A stretch of 64,000 nucleotides of DNA from Albula goreensis (Eukaryota; Chordata; Actinopteri; Albuliformes; Albulidae), in the NCBI GenBank assembly GCA_022829145.1, contig CM040748.1:24002501-24066500 (forward strand). The letters run 5' to 3'. The notes under the pieces are model-generated. The model was given only the letters and a program-made list of their open reading frames with translations, was not told the DNA's origin and ran no database searches. This document shows positions 50,401 through 54,840 of this stretch, in pieces; the first letter of the stretch is position 1; every line of letters starts with the position of its first letter. The translations under genes were made by a program, and so were the position numbers.

Positions 50401-51712
50401 TGACCCTTCAAAGAAATGAGAACACTTGCACAAAACATGGCAAAATACTAAAGTCCCGCAATCCATAAATTACATAACTTAGCAGGCAAGTCTTTACTGA
50501 TGACACATAGCCGATTGAAACTTTTACACGCTGTATTGATGACCATTTCATTCATGCAATAGTGTACTTTAAAAAGGAGGTAATTTTATCTACCTAACGT
50601 CAGGGATGTTGCGCAGTCAAATGGTCTTAAACAAAGGGGTAATAATTCCAATTTGCAAATTAAGCAGAAAACACTACGCATCAATACACATGTCATGTAT
50701 CTTTGGAATTCTTAGTCCAAAAAATAGCTAAACTCGCAAGCTAGCTAACATTAGCTAGTTTAGAAGACAGCGCTCTGTGGATTTTATCAATACATTATGT
50801 AGCTAGCAAGCTACAGCTAACTAACGCTTGTATAATATTGTGACTATATGTTACAACAACGGGTTAAACTGTAAAATTAAATGGATTCATTACAAAAACG
50901 ACGTCCATTTACGAATGAAAAGGGGTGGTCACTAATTTCACAACAACATCCCTGATAGTCGTATCGATAACGTTAGCTAGTTAGCTAGCTAGCTTGCTAG
51001 CAAGCGGCAGCGGGTACAGCGGGATCTACTCTGTCCTGGATCTCAATAAGCAGAGGCCTGCTTTGGAGTGCATTCTCCATTTTGAACAATGCAGCTTCCT
51101 GCAATGTTTAGCAATGTGCATATTGTGAAAAATTGCTGCAGTGATTTATTATTCATTTGTTTAATATTTCCCAGTGCTCACATCCGTCTCCTTTTTGTGT
51201 GTGACCAAATTAGCTGAGCTTTGGCTAGATTTACCTGGAGTGCTGCCGTACGTACTATGGCTCCGAAAACTGCTCTCAGTGCAGTAGCTGGCATCATCAT
51301 CATCGGGTATTTCCTCCAGGTAATCGGACTCGTCGTCCAAGGCCTCCTCCTCCTCGTCCGATATCGGGTCTTCGTGTAAAAACTCATCCTCCGATCTCAA
51401 GCTCACTGCATCCTCGTCTTCATCACTCTCATGGTCATCGTAGACCACCTTGCTTGCCGCCCGTCTCCCTCTTCCTCCGCCGCTGCCTGCAACCCTGCCT
51501 CTTCCTCTACCCCTTGATGTCGTGGTTGATCCCACTTTCCTCCTGCCTCTCGAGGAGTGGTAATTTCCCCTCCTGGGAGTCACAATTTCGACATCGGCCG
51601 TACCTCTACCCTTTCCACGTATTCCTCGCCTGGGTCTCAAACCGCGGACTGGCCCGGGGGAAGGCTCCTGCATCAGCGCCTGTTTAGGCGGCCTGCCTCT
51701 TCTCCCCCTCAT
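3927..51712 (-). CDS. BPTF: BPTF, nucleosome-remodelling factor subunit (32 coding exons)
   Basis: Nuclear scaffold subunit of NURF. It binds the SNF2L/ISWI ATPase and tethers the complex to chromatin through PHD and bromodomain readers (family knowledge). I joined 32 exons by GT-AG sites and phase; the conceptual protein is about 3,093 residues, against 3,046 in human. Approximate domains: basic RG-rich start 1-90; acidic 90-155; DDT 197-256; PHD1 345-393 (CRVCHK, CCETC, YHLEC, WQCEIC); WHIM-type segments 398-450 and 765-970; Ser/Thr-rich 1123-1820; Gln-rich 2453-2660; coiled coil 2640-2770; PHD2a 2857-2907; PHD2b 2915-2965; bromodomain 2992-3080 with the acetyl-lysine Asn in NCRYYN. The start is the conserved [10 protein letters not shown]. 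The only break in frame is inside exon 24. Several exons are phase-symmetric and could be skipped. Coordinates are for the genomic span; exons are listed separately. Confidence 0.97.
3964..5714 (-). other. BPTF: BPTF intron 31
   Basis: Non-coding, with no recognised element. It contains a G-rich patch near 5473-5495 and a purine-rich stretch near 5560-5650. Confidence 0.8.
5715..5901 (-). CDS. BPTF: BPTF exon 31, bromodomain C-terminal part
   Basis: Encodes [14 protein letters not shown] through KLKAFKASR: helices αA to αC of the bromodomain, including [15 protein letters not shown] with the conserved acetyl-lysine-binding Asn. Donor GTAAGG. Confidence 0.96.
5902..6871 (-). other. BPTF: BPTF intron 30
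   Basis: About 970 nt, AT-rich, no recognised gene or repeat. Confidence 0.8.
6872..6956 (-). CDS. BPTF: BPTF exon 30, bromodomain N-terminal part
   Basis: Encodes [15 protein letters not shown] then [13 protein letters not shown], that is helix αZ and the ZA loop with the WPF shelf of the bromodomain. Donor GTGAGT, phase 1. Confidence 0.96.
7090..7189. repeat. compound (CA)n / (CACAGA)n microsatellite
   Basis: About 48 nt of pure CA, then roughly five CACAGA-type units, then CA again, in intron 29. In the BPTF transcript this reads as (UG)n with UGUCUG interruptions. Open frames across it are repeat artefacts. Confidence 0.95.
7353..7545 (-). CDS. BPTF: BPTF exon 29, PHD2b finger C-terminal part
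   Basis: Begins [16 protein letters not shown] and ends in [17 protein letters not shown]. It supplies the Tyr and Trp of the H3K4me3 aromatic cage and the last zinc ligands (CPQCQ), plus the helical linker to the bromodomain. The acceptor phase (2) is identical to that of exon 28. Confidence 0.96.
7546..8268 (-). other. BPTF: BPTF intron 28
   Basis: 723 nt of AT-rich non-coding DNA separating the two homologous PHD exons. No repeat recognised. Confidence 0.8.
8269..8442 (-). CDS. BPTF: BPTF exon 28, extra PHD finger (PHD2a) cassette
   Basis: 174 nt, phase 2 at both ends, so it adds or removes exactly 58 residues. It starts [16 protein letters not shown] and completes the finger begun in exon 27 ([14 protein letters not shown]). 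It ends with [15 protein letters not shown], which starts the next finger completed by exon 29. Zinc ligands and the aromatic-cage positions (Tyr in LYC, Tyr in PYDE, Tyr in FYIG, Trp in NWYHG) are present in both fingers. As I recall, fly NURF301 also has two adjacent fingers here, while the main human protein has one. Confidence 0.93.
8530..8822 (-). CDS. BPTF: BPTF exon 27, Ala-rich linker and start of PHD2a
   Basis: Starts [18 protein letters not shown] (end of the coiled coil). It continues through an alanine-rich run and a basic patch ([18 protein letters not shown], a likely nuclear localisation signal) and ends [18 protein letters not shown]. Donor GTAAG, phase 2. Confidence 0.95.
8823..9554 (-). 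other. BPTF: BPTF intron 26
   Basis: 732 nt. Short open frames occur on both strands around 9129-9441, but none has splice-site and homology support. Confidence 0.75.
9555..9780 (-). CDS. BPTF: BPTF exon 26, coiled coil and basic region
   Basis: Encodes [17 protein letters not shown] through [11 protein letters not shown] strongly helical Lys/Arg/Glu-rich segment with KKRKREES, nearly identical to human. Donor GTAAGG, phase 0. Confidence 0.96.
9781..10535 (-). other. BPTF: BPTF intron 25
   Basis: 755 nt with no recognised element. Confidence 0.8.
10536..10618 (-). CDS. BPTF: BPTF exon 25
   Basis: Encodes [20 protein letters not shown] then AEREENQ, part of the conserved coiled coil. Acceptor CTGCAG, donor GTACAG, phase 2. 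Confidence 0.95.
10619..11195 (-). other. BPTF: BPTF intron 24
   Basis: 577 nt of non-coding sequence with nothing recognised. Confidence 0.8.
11196..11841 (-). CDS. BPTF: BPTF exon 24, Gln/Pro-rich region with a frame break
   Basis: Encodes the Gln-rich part: an upstream stretch rich in PQ/TP/AQ, then [20 protein letters not shown] and [20 protein letters not shown], ending SDIIQKQ. The exon is 646 nt, but the flanking phases need 3n+2. The upstream part reads well in one frame to about 11700 and the downstream part in another from about 11690. Either one base is missing in this G/C homopolymer-rich stretch (an assembly error or real indel), or a 47-nt intron at 11673-11719 is removed. The acceptor is a CAGCAG tandem (alternative start 11844). 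Confidence 0.88.
12147..12390 (-). CDS. BPTF: BPTF exon 23
   Basis: Encodes [40 protein letters not shown] and LQRFLFTPM, highly conserved with human, then a Pro/Ala/Thr-rich tail. Donor GTAAGA, phase 1. Confidence 0.96.
12391..13244 (-). other. BPTF: BPTF intron 22
   Basis: 854 nt, no recognised element apart from short CA-rich patches. Confidence 0.8.
13245..13501 (-). CDS. BPTF: BPTF exon 22
   Basis: Encodes [19 protein letters not shown], a Ser/Pro/Thr-rich linker, and [20 protein letters not shown], matching the human protein. Donor GTGAGC, phase 0. Confidence 0.96.
13502..14629 (-). other. BPTF: BPTF intron 21
   Basis: 1,128 nt of AT-rich non-coding DNA, no element recognised. Confidence 0.8.
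14630..14744 (-). CDS. BPTF: BPTF exon 21
   Basis: Encodes [20 protein letters not shown] then [18 protein letters not shown]. Conserved with human ([14 protein letters not shown]). Donor GTATTC, phase 1. Confidence 0.95.
14891..15006 (+). mobile_element. decayed SINE tail (teleost V-SINE-like)
   Basis: Plus-strand order of motifs: CTTAAAC, CTGAACTGATTCACTAAATA, CAGCTGTAGAAA, then AAGGGCGTCTGCTAAAT and a short TGTAATGTAATG tail. This resembles the 3' half of abundant teleost tRNA-derived SINEs (established pattern from memory). The tRNA-like head is missing or unrecognisable. Inserted in intron 20. Confidence 0.7.
15285..15439 (-). CDS. BPTF: BPTF exon 20
   Basis: Encodes [20 protein letters not shown] then [19 protein letters not shown], conserved with human. 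Acceptor TGTGCAG, donor GTAATG, phase 0. Confidence 0.96.
15440..17508 (-). other. BPTF: BPTF intron 19
   Basis: 2,069 nt. Holds the CA/TG microsatellite at 17417-17490; otherwise no recognised gene or repeat. Confidence 0.8.
17417..17490. repeat. (CA)n microsatellite, (UG)n in BPTF transcript
   Basis: Nearly pure CA run with a CCCCA interruption and one CGCG. On the transcript strand it is a UG repeat beginning about 19 nt after the exon 19 5' splice site. Confidence 0.95.
17509..17670 (-). CDS. BPTF: BPTF exon 19 (phase-symmetric, possibly optional)
   Basis: 162 nt, phase 1 at both ends. Encodes [40 protein letters not shown] and [12 protein letters not shown]. Acceptor CTCTGCAG is good; donor GTACAC is suboptimal. 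I could not match it to the human sequence I remember, which runs directly from the exon 18 part to the exon 20 part, so it may be alternatively spliced or absent from the main mammalian form. Confidence 0.82.
17987..18230 (-). CDS. BPTF: BPTF exon 18
   Basis: Encodes [32 protein letters not shown] and [20 protein letters not shown], conserved with human. Donor GTACGT, phase 1. Confidence 0.96.
18555..18675 (-). CDS. BPTF: BPTF exon 17
   Basis: Encodes [20 protein letters not shown] then [20 protein letters not shown], an Ala/Gln/Lys-rich helical segment longer than in my recollection of human ([13 protein letters not shown]). Donor GTGGGA, phase 0. Confidence 0.92.
18926..19076 (-). CDS. 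BPTF: BPTF exon 16
   Basis: Encodes [20 protein letters not shown], then [20 protein letters not shown] and RAFSER, nearly identical to human. Donor GTAAGG, phase 2. Confidence 0.96.
19173..19272. repeat. two poly(A) runs on plus strand (poly-U in transcript)
   Basis: A-runs at 19173-19194 and 19252-19272 in intron 15, upstream of the exon 16 acceptor on the transcript strand. Typical homopolymer tracts. Confidence 0.9.
19351..19479 (-). CDS. BPTF: BPTF exon 15
   Basis: 129 nt, phase 1/1. Encodes [38 protein letters not shown] and PETPK, almost invariant with human. Confidence 0.97.
19871..20007 (-). CDS. BPTF: BPTF exon 14 (two in-frame donors)
   Basis: Encodes [20 protein letters not shown] then [19 protein letters not shown]. 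Two 5' splice sites 12 nt apart, both followed by GT: the proximal one ends the exon at 19883 (GTGAGC), the distal one at 19871 (GTATTC). The distal choice adds Gly-Glu-Arg-Thr; both keep frame with exon 15. The proximal product matches human (TRTETSETE). Confidence 0.93.
20008..20538 (-). other. BPTF: BPTF intron 13
   Basis: 531 nt with a weak donor (GTGGCC). No element recognised. Confidence 0.75.
20539..22825 (-). CDS. BPTF: BPTF exon 13 (large exon)
   Basis: 2,287 nt encoding about 762 residues. Starts [20 protein letters not shown]. Conserved blocks are [37 protein letters not shown] near the start, and [40 protein letters not shown] and [20 protein letters not shown] near the end, closing with [17 protein letters not shown]. 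The middle is Ser/Thr/Glu-rich, low conservation and probably disordered, with TESKTV and TVTTT motifs shared with human. The donor continues to GTGGCC rather than GTRAGT. Two long antisense open frames here are shadows. Confidence 0.97.
22983..23303 (-). CDS. BPTF: BPTF exon 12, acidic linker
   Basis: 321 nt, phase 1/1, Lys/Glu/Asp-rich: [20 protein letters not shown] and [16 protein letters not shown]. The acceptor is a TAGCAG tandem (23303 or 23300), adding or dropping one Ala. Poorly conserved in sequence, as expected for this linker. Confidence 0.92.
23472..23607 (-). CDS. BPTF: BPTF exon 11
   Basis: Encodes [40 protein letters not shown] and RKELEG, highly conserved. Donor GTATGG, phase 1. 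Confidence 0.97.
23608..24956 (-). other. BPTF: BPTF intron 10
   Basis: 1,349 nt, AT-rich, no recognised gene or repeat. Confidence 0.8.
24957..25086 (-). CDS. BPTF: BPTF exon 10
   Basis: Encodes [20 protein letters not shown] then [20 protein letters not shown] and KHQ, conserved with human. Acceptor CTCTCAG, donor GTAAGT, phase 0. Confidence 0.97.
25087..25602 (-). other. BPTF: BPTF intron 9
   Basis: 516 nt. A GC-richer patch at about 25225-25320 has no splice-supported coding potential. Confidence 0.75.
25603..25734 (-). CDS. BPTF: BPTF exon 9
   Basis: Encodes [40 protein letters not shown] and GHTR, highly conserved (WHIM-type helical region). Donor GTAAGT, phase 2. Confidence 0.97.
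25970..26325 (-). CDS. BPTF: BPTF exon 8
   Basis: 356 nt encoding [60 protein letters not shown] and [17 protein letters not shown]. Among the most conserved parts of the protein; WHIM-type region. Donor GTAAGG, phase 2. Confidence 0.97.
26326..27363 (-). other. BPTF: BPTF intron 7
   Basis: 1,038 nt with no recognised element. Confidence 0.8.
27364..27539 (-). CDS. BPTF: BPTF exon 7
   Basis: Encodes [40 protein letters not shown] and [18 protein letters not shown], conserved with human ([20 protein letters not shown]). Donor GTGAGC, phase 0. Confidence 0.97.
27540..28352 (-). other. BPTF: BPTF intron 6
   Basis: 813 nt, no recognised element. Confidence 0.8.
28353..28538 (-). CDS. BPTF: BPTF exon 6, acidic/Ser-rich linker
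   Basis: 186 nt, phase 1/1. Encodes [20 protein letters not shown] and [11 protein letters not shown]. Low conservation; placed by phase, splice sites and position. Confidence 0.88.
28539..30661 (-). other. BPTF: BPTF intron 5
   Basis: 2,123 nt, AT-rich, with an A-run at 29732-29766. No transposon recognised. Confidence 0.8.
30662..30859 (-). CDS. BPTF: BPTF exon 5, acidic/Pro-rich linker
   Basis: 198 nt, phase 1/1. Encodes [20 protein letters not shown] then [17 protein letters not shown]. The acceptor is a TAGCAG tandem (30859 or 30856). Low conservation; supported by phase and splice sites. Confidence 0.85.
31735..31944 (-). CDS. BPTF: BPTF exon 4
   Basis: 210 nt, phase 1/1. Starts [20 protein letters not shown], matching human NEEILESIRAKK at the junction, then an acidic linker [19 protein letters not shown]. 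Donor GTAAGA. Confidence 0.92.
32277..32410. mobile_element. possible hAT-type MITE fragment
   Basis: The segment starting AAGGTCGCTTTCACACC resembles the end of common teleost hAT MITEs. I found no matching second terminus nearby, so this would be a fragment only. Confidence 0.3.
35879..35910. repeat. perfect 10-bp inverted repeat (hairpin)
   Basis: TTAAGGGGTT and AACCCCTTAA separated by 12 nt in intron 3. May be a chance hairpin or a mobile-element end. Confidence 0.6.
36578..36720 (+). mobile_element. probable tRNA-derived SINE
   Basis: Plus strand: an A-box-like GGTGGCTTACACC, then about 45 nt later a B-box-like GGATTCGAGTCCCA, the internal pol III promoter layout of tRNA-derived SINEs. 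The right limit is uncertain; related-looking sequence may extend to about 36950. Confidence 0.5.
38134..38441. mobile_element. mariner-type MITE, 308 bp, TA target duplication
   Basis: Terminal inverted repeats of about 50 bp. The left end begins TGAGGTATAGCTATTAAAT and the right end, read inverted, CGAGGTGTGGCTCTTAAAT. Both continue through AGACTGGGCTTAT and TCGAACCAC. It is flanked by TA at 38132-38133 and 38442-38443, as expected for Tc1/mariner. A second inner inverted repeat (CAGTTCGCTG / CAGCGAACTG) and a GCGCATGCGC palindrome are present. No transposase frame. Confidence 0.88.
39018..39077. repeat. (AAT)n and (TA)n microsatellites
   Basis: AAT repeats followed by an A-run, TATATA, and TAATA units, close upstream of exon 3 on the plus map. 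Confidence 0.9.
39218..39438 (-). CDS. BPTF: BPTF exon 3
   Basis: Encodes [40 protein letters not shown] and [20 protein letters not shown], matching the human WHIM-type region. Donor GTAAGG, phase 1. Confidence 0.97.
40016..41425 (+). mobile_element. hAT-superfamily deletion derivative, 1.4 kb
   Basis: Both ends carry GGGTTGGGC-type inverted termini followed by GATGGACGA-type motifs. The element is bounded by an 8-bp direct repeat AGAGGTAA at 40008-40015 and 41426-41433, the hAT target-site length. Inside, plus strand near 40262-40380, a decayed frame reads [14 protein letters not shown]. After a frame shift it reads [16 protein letters not shown] (Cys codons at 40350 and 40359), the start of a BED zinc finger of a hAT transposase. 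Stops and the missing catalytic region show it is dead. Confidence 0.85.
42181..42396. mobile_element. probable hAT-type MITE remnant
   Basis: Left end GGGGGTGGGTGATATG and right end CAGCCAGCCCTCAG form imperfect inverted termini of the GGGCTGGG(T/C)GATAT type common in teleosts. Target duplication not resolved. Confidence 0.45.
43368..44190 (-). CDS. BPTF: BPTF exon 2, DDT domain and PHD1
   Basis: 823 nt encoding [20 protein letters not shown], the DDT domain ([40 protein letters not shown]) and PHD1 ([34 protein letters not shown]), then [20 protein letters not shown] is a DNA/partner-binding helical domain of ISWI-partner proteins (family knowledge). Donor GTAAGT, phase 2. The acceptor is preceded by a T-run (A-run at 44202-44222 on plus). 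Confidence 0.97.
45546..45660 (+). mobile_element. possible SINE fragment
   Basis: TGGCTGAGTTGGTTAAACTC followed by GGCTGTGAGTTCCG resembles degenerate A and B boxes of a tRNA-derived SINE. Weak. Confidence 0.3.
50310..51005. repeat. GCTAGC/TTAGCTA-rich low-complexity cluster
   Basis: Dense short variants of GCTAGCTA, AACGTTAGC and CAAGCTAGC in the first-intron side of the BPTF CpG region, the most regular block at 50972-51004. Such motifs recur near teleost gene starts (general observation); function unknown. Confidence 0.6.
51235..51712 (-). CDS. BPTF: BPTF exon 1, start codon
   Basis: Starts [20 protein letters not shown]. Contains RG-rich basic stretches, then [14 protein letters not shown], a long acidic region and [20 protein letters not shown], ending STPG at donor GTAAAT (phase 1). 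Shorter than the human first exon, which has extra Pro/Gly-rich sequence. The ATG is chosen by identity of [11 protein letters not shown] with human. Confidence 0.97.
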
Positions 51713-51990
51713 TATATAGATACAAATGTATTATTTTCAATTTCAGTTTTCGCGCGCAACTCGCCCACGTAAACCCGAGAAAACGGGCACCGCCTGGTAG
51801 TTGAACCTTGGTAGATATCAGAGAAGTAGTCCCAATAAGCCCCGGACTCAGTTAGCGAGAGAAAGCTCAAACAGAATGGCCGGCGTCCCGCTCCGGGTCG
51901 CCTACAGTCGCCATTTTTCTTCCTCTCTCTCCCTCCACTGAAAACAGACAGCAGGCCTAGTACGAGGGTCACGTGATCCCTACTCTACAA
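51713..51990 (-). promoter_or_regulatory. BPTF: BPTF 5' UTR / CpG-rich TATA-less promoter
   Basis: CpG-dense compared with flanks. Contains a YY1-like AAAATGGCG (minus, 51909-51917), an E2F-like TTTCGCGC (plus, 51748-51755) and a CACGTG E-box in GTCACGTGAT (51968-51977). No TATA box seen. The start site itself cannot be fixed from sequence. Confidence 0.65.
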
Positions 51991-53770
51991 TAGGAGCGAA
52001 ACAGCTAAGGCTCCGCGGTGATGTGATGGCCATGTTAGCTCAATAAATTTGCAGTGCGAGCTTGGTGCTTACGCGATTGTTTATTTACGCTTACATGCTA
52101 TTTCCAATTAAGCTATCCAAAAGTACAATACCTACTTACATTTTCTTCGAATATGCAGCAGATACAACGGTTTAGCACGTACAGTATCATGAAACGATAC
52201 TTCGCTGCCTACTCTGATGTTATGAAAACAAAAACATTCAGTAAAACCATGTCACCGCACGTCAAGATTATACCCAATCACAAAAGAGATGTCGAAATAA
52301 ATCCCCTTGTGCACTAGCTTTTTAATTGATATCTCAAAATAAAGCTAATGAGCGGCTGACACTGGTCGTAACTGATGTTTTGAAAACCGTTATACTAGCT
52401 ATGGTACATAAGAATGCATTTAGACAGCAATATCTGCCAGTATTTAAATGAATGAACAGCATACAGTTTATTCTCTAAATCACGGGTGCAGGTATGTTTC
52501 TTAAACGTGTTTTCAAATTTCCAATATTTACCCAAAACCGAAGCATAGGAAGACCAAGCATCGACACCGTAATTCATCTTTTAAGTGATACCATGTACAA
52601 CCCATAACGTTCTATAGTACGTTGTATTTTGTGCTCTGTATTGCAATGTGAAACGCATGAATGAAGGTCTGTCCCGTAGCTACCTCTTCTGGTTGAAGAA
52701 CTCAGCACCACACAACACCAATAATTGCAATTTACTGTTGATGATGAAATACGTGTATGTGTATTGTGAATAAAAGTAATTCAGTAAGTAAAAATAAGTA
52801 ATGTAGTTTATTTAGTAGCCTAAATAACATACAAAACTTTGAGAACATAAGTACAAAGGTCTAACGTTCCTCGAGTTATCAAATTGAATTAAAATACTGT
52901 TTTATTTTCCAGGTGAATATTTGCTTGGTTACCGTGACAATGGATTTTTGCAATGTAACATGTTGTTGCTGATGAGCCATTTGATGATTGTCCACCATGA
53001 AAAATCGTTACTCAGTACTCACAATTAAAAGACAAACTATCATAGATGTTAACCTTGTTTTAAGGTGCAACCATTTATTGTAAAATAATCACAGTTACCC
53101 ATTCTGCATAAAGGAAATGTCACCTTTTAGGTTAGCTGAAAACTTCGTCAAAAACAAAATGATTACAAGTAAATGCCAAATCTAAGCATAAACAAATAGA
53201 CTTGTCTTTGAGGTCGTGTCTCATTTTTATTTGTCATATTCATCTCAACAACCTGTTTTCATCAAAATTGATTACAAAGCCTGCCCTATGTATTTATTTA
53301 TTTTCATATCAATGCTTTTATCCAGAAACAAAATAATATATTGCTATACATTTCCTGATCGTGGCCATATCACAGAGAACCTTCTCCTCTCTCATCAAAA
53401 TAAACTTGTAAGAACAAGAATTAGTAGTTGGCTGCCCATGCTGTTTTTTTTTTTCTGAAGGGGAAGCTCATAGCTTGTTGATATTCTTCTATTTTTCGCA
53501 GGCAATCTTAGAACTATTAAAAAAGCCCTTGCAGTTTTAAGCAATTTTAAATAAAAAACAGAATTGGAAAACTGGGTTGCTCCTGATATCACAAAAATAA
53601 TTAGTTGATTTAAAAATATCTGCATTGCATTGTCCAGAAATTCTAATATGACCTTTTCATTTTGCTTGTCTTTTTAAAATTCTATGTCATAGTTGTTCCT
53701 CAGAAGTCTTTTCAAATACTTCGAAACAAGAGACACTAGAACTCTTACTCAACTTATGTGGTTACTTTAT
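51991..53770. other. intergenic, no gene seen
   Basis: AT-rich DNA upstream of BPTF with no recognised gene or repeat. Confidence 0.7.
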
Positions 53771-54840
53771 TTACAGTGTCTTGAAATATGCACCCTGTCT
53801 GCATTTTTGCACATTTTCACATTAAATTTAAATCAATTTTGGGTTGTAATAGTATGTAGAGAGTGTTTTTAAAAAGTGGTGCTCATTTTATTTTGTTTGT
53901 GTGCTAATCAAATACAATCTTAGAGTGTGTCAGTGGAGGTTATGTCCCTGTAGTTAACTCAGTTCAATTAAAGTACTGTTAACTCCAGGCCAGTTGATCA
54001 ACACTTTTAGAAACATGGCTGAATTAGGCCAGTCCTGCTCAATGTAAATCTGCCAACCTTTGGTCCTTTGCCATCAGAGTGGAGTTGTCAGCATACATGT
54101 TTGAGGGGCACATCATGCCTCAATGAAAAGAAATCCCTGAAAACCTCTGGAAAGACCTGTTGATGCCATTCAGTCTGTAAAGCATTTCACAGGGATTTCT
54201 AAGGCTCCAGAGCTCCACCAAGCCACATCCAGGGCCATGTTGTCCAAATGGAGGAAGTAAAATAGTAGCGAGTATTCCCAAAATCTCAATCTCAGAAACA
54301 AGGCATAAAATTGTACGAGAGGTTAAAAAAAAAAAAAAAAAAAAACAACAACAACATAGAGAGATCTGCAGGCCTATCTTTCCCTGGCAAAGTTCAGTGT
54401 TGATGAAGTGGAACTTTGACTAATGGTGGTAGTGGTGTCATCGTTTGAGGACCTGGCCGACTTGTCATAATTGAATGAACCATGAACTGTGGTCTGTATC
54501 AGATAATTATACAGGAATACATCAGGCCATCCATCCACAAGCCAGCAAAACAATGATATAGAACACACATGCAAGTCTACATCATAAAGGCTGAAGAAAA
54601 AGAAAAAGTTTTGGAATGGCCCAGTCAAAGTCCAGGCTTAGACCTAATTCAATAATAGTTCAATGTTGGGAAGTACAGAAATGTAAATGAATTGAAGCAG
54701 ATCTAAATGGGGCAGTGGGCCAAAATTCCTTAATAACGCATTGAGAGACTAATCAATAACCACAGGAAGCTTTTGTACTGTAATTGCTGCTGGAGGCACA
54801 ACCAGTTTAATTGAATATAAGGGGGATAATTTATTATTTA
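53771..54840 (+). mobile_element. decayed Tc1-like DNA transposon
   Basis: Plus-strand sequence follows the layout of a teleost Tc1-like element. It has a left terminus ACAGTGTCTTGAAA, an N-terminal DNA-binding remnant (GGGATTTCTAAGGCTCCAG region) and GGTGGTAGTGGTGTCAT. A QQND-EHT-like DDE remnant follows, then GGAATGGCCCAGTCAAAGTC (the WPSQSPDL motif of Tc1 transposases) and a right part CACAACCAGTT...AAGGGGG. Many stops and indels plus an internal A-run (54325-54345): inactive. Confidence 0.82.

Larger units (their letters stand above)
44191..51234 (-). other. BPTF: BPTF intron 1 (7 kb)
   Basis: AT-rich. Only a possible SINE near 45546 and GCTAGC-rich stretches at 50310-51005 stand out. 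No coding exon found. Confidence 0.8.

Noticed and set aside
51712..51972. 86-codon minus-strand frame whose stop overlaps the BPTF ATG (TAATG)
   Set aside because: It begins at GTG, contains no ATG and only suggests termination-reinitiation by chance; the leader extent is unknown.
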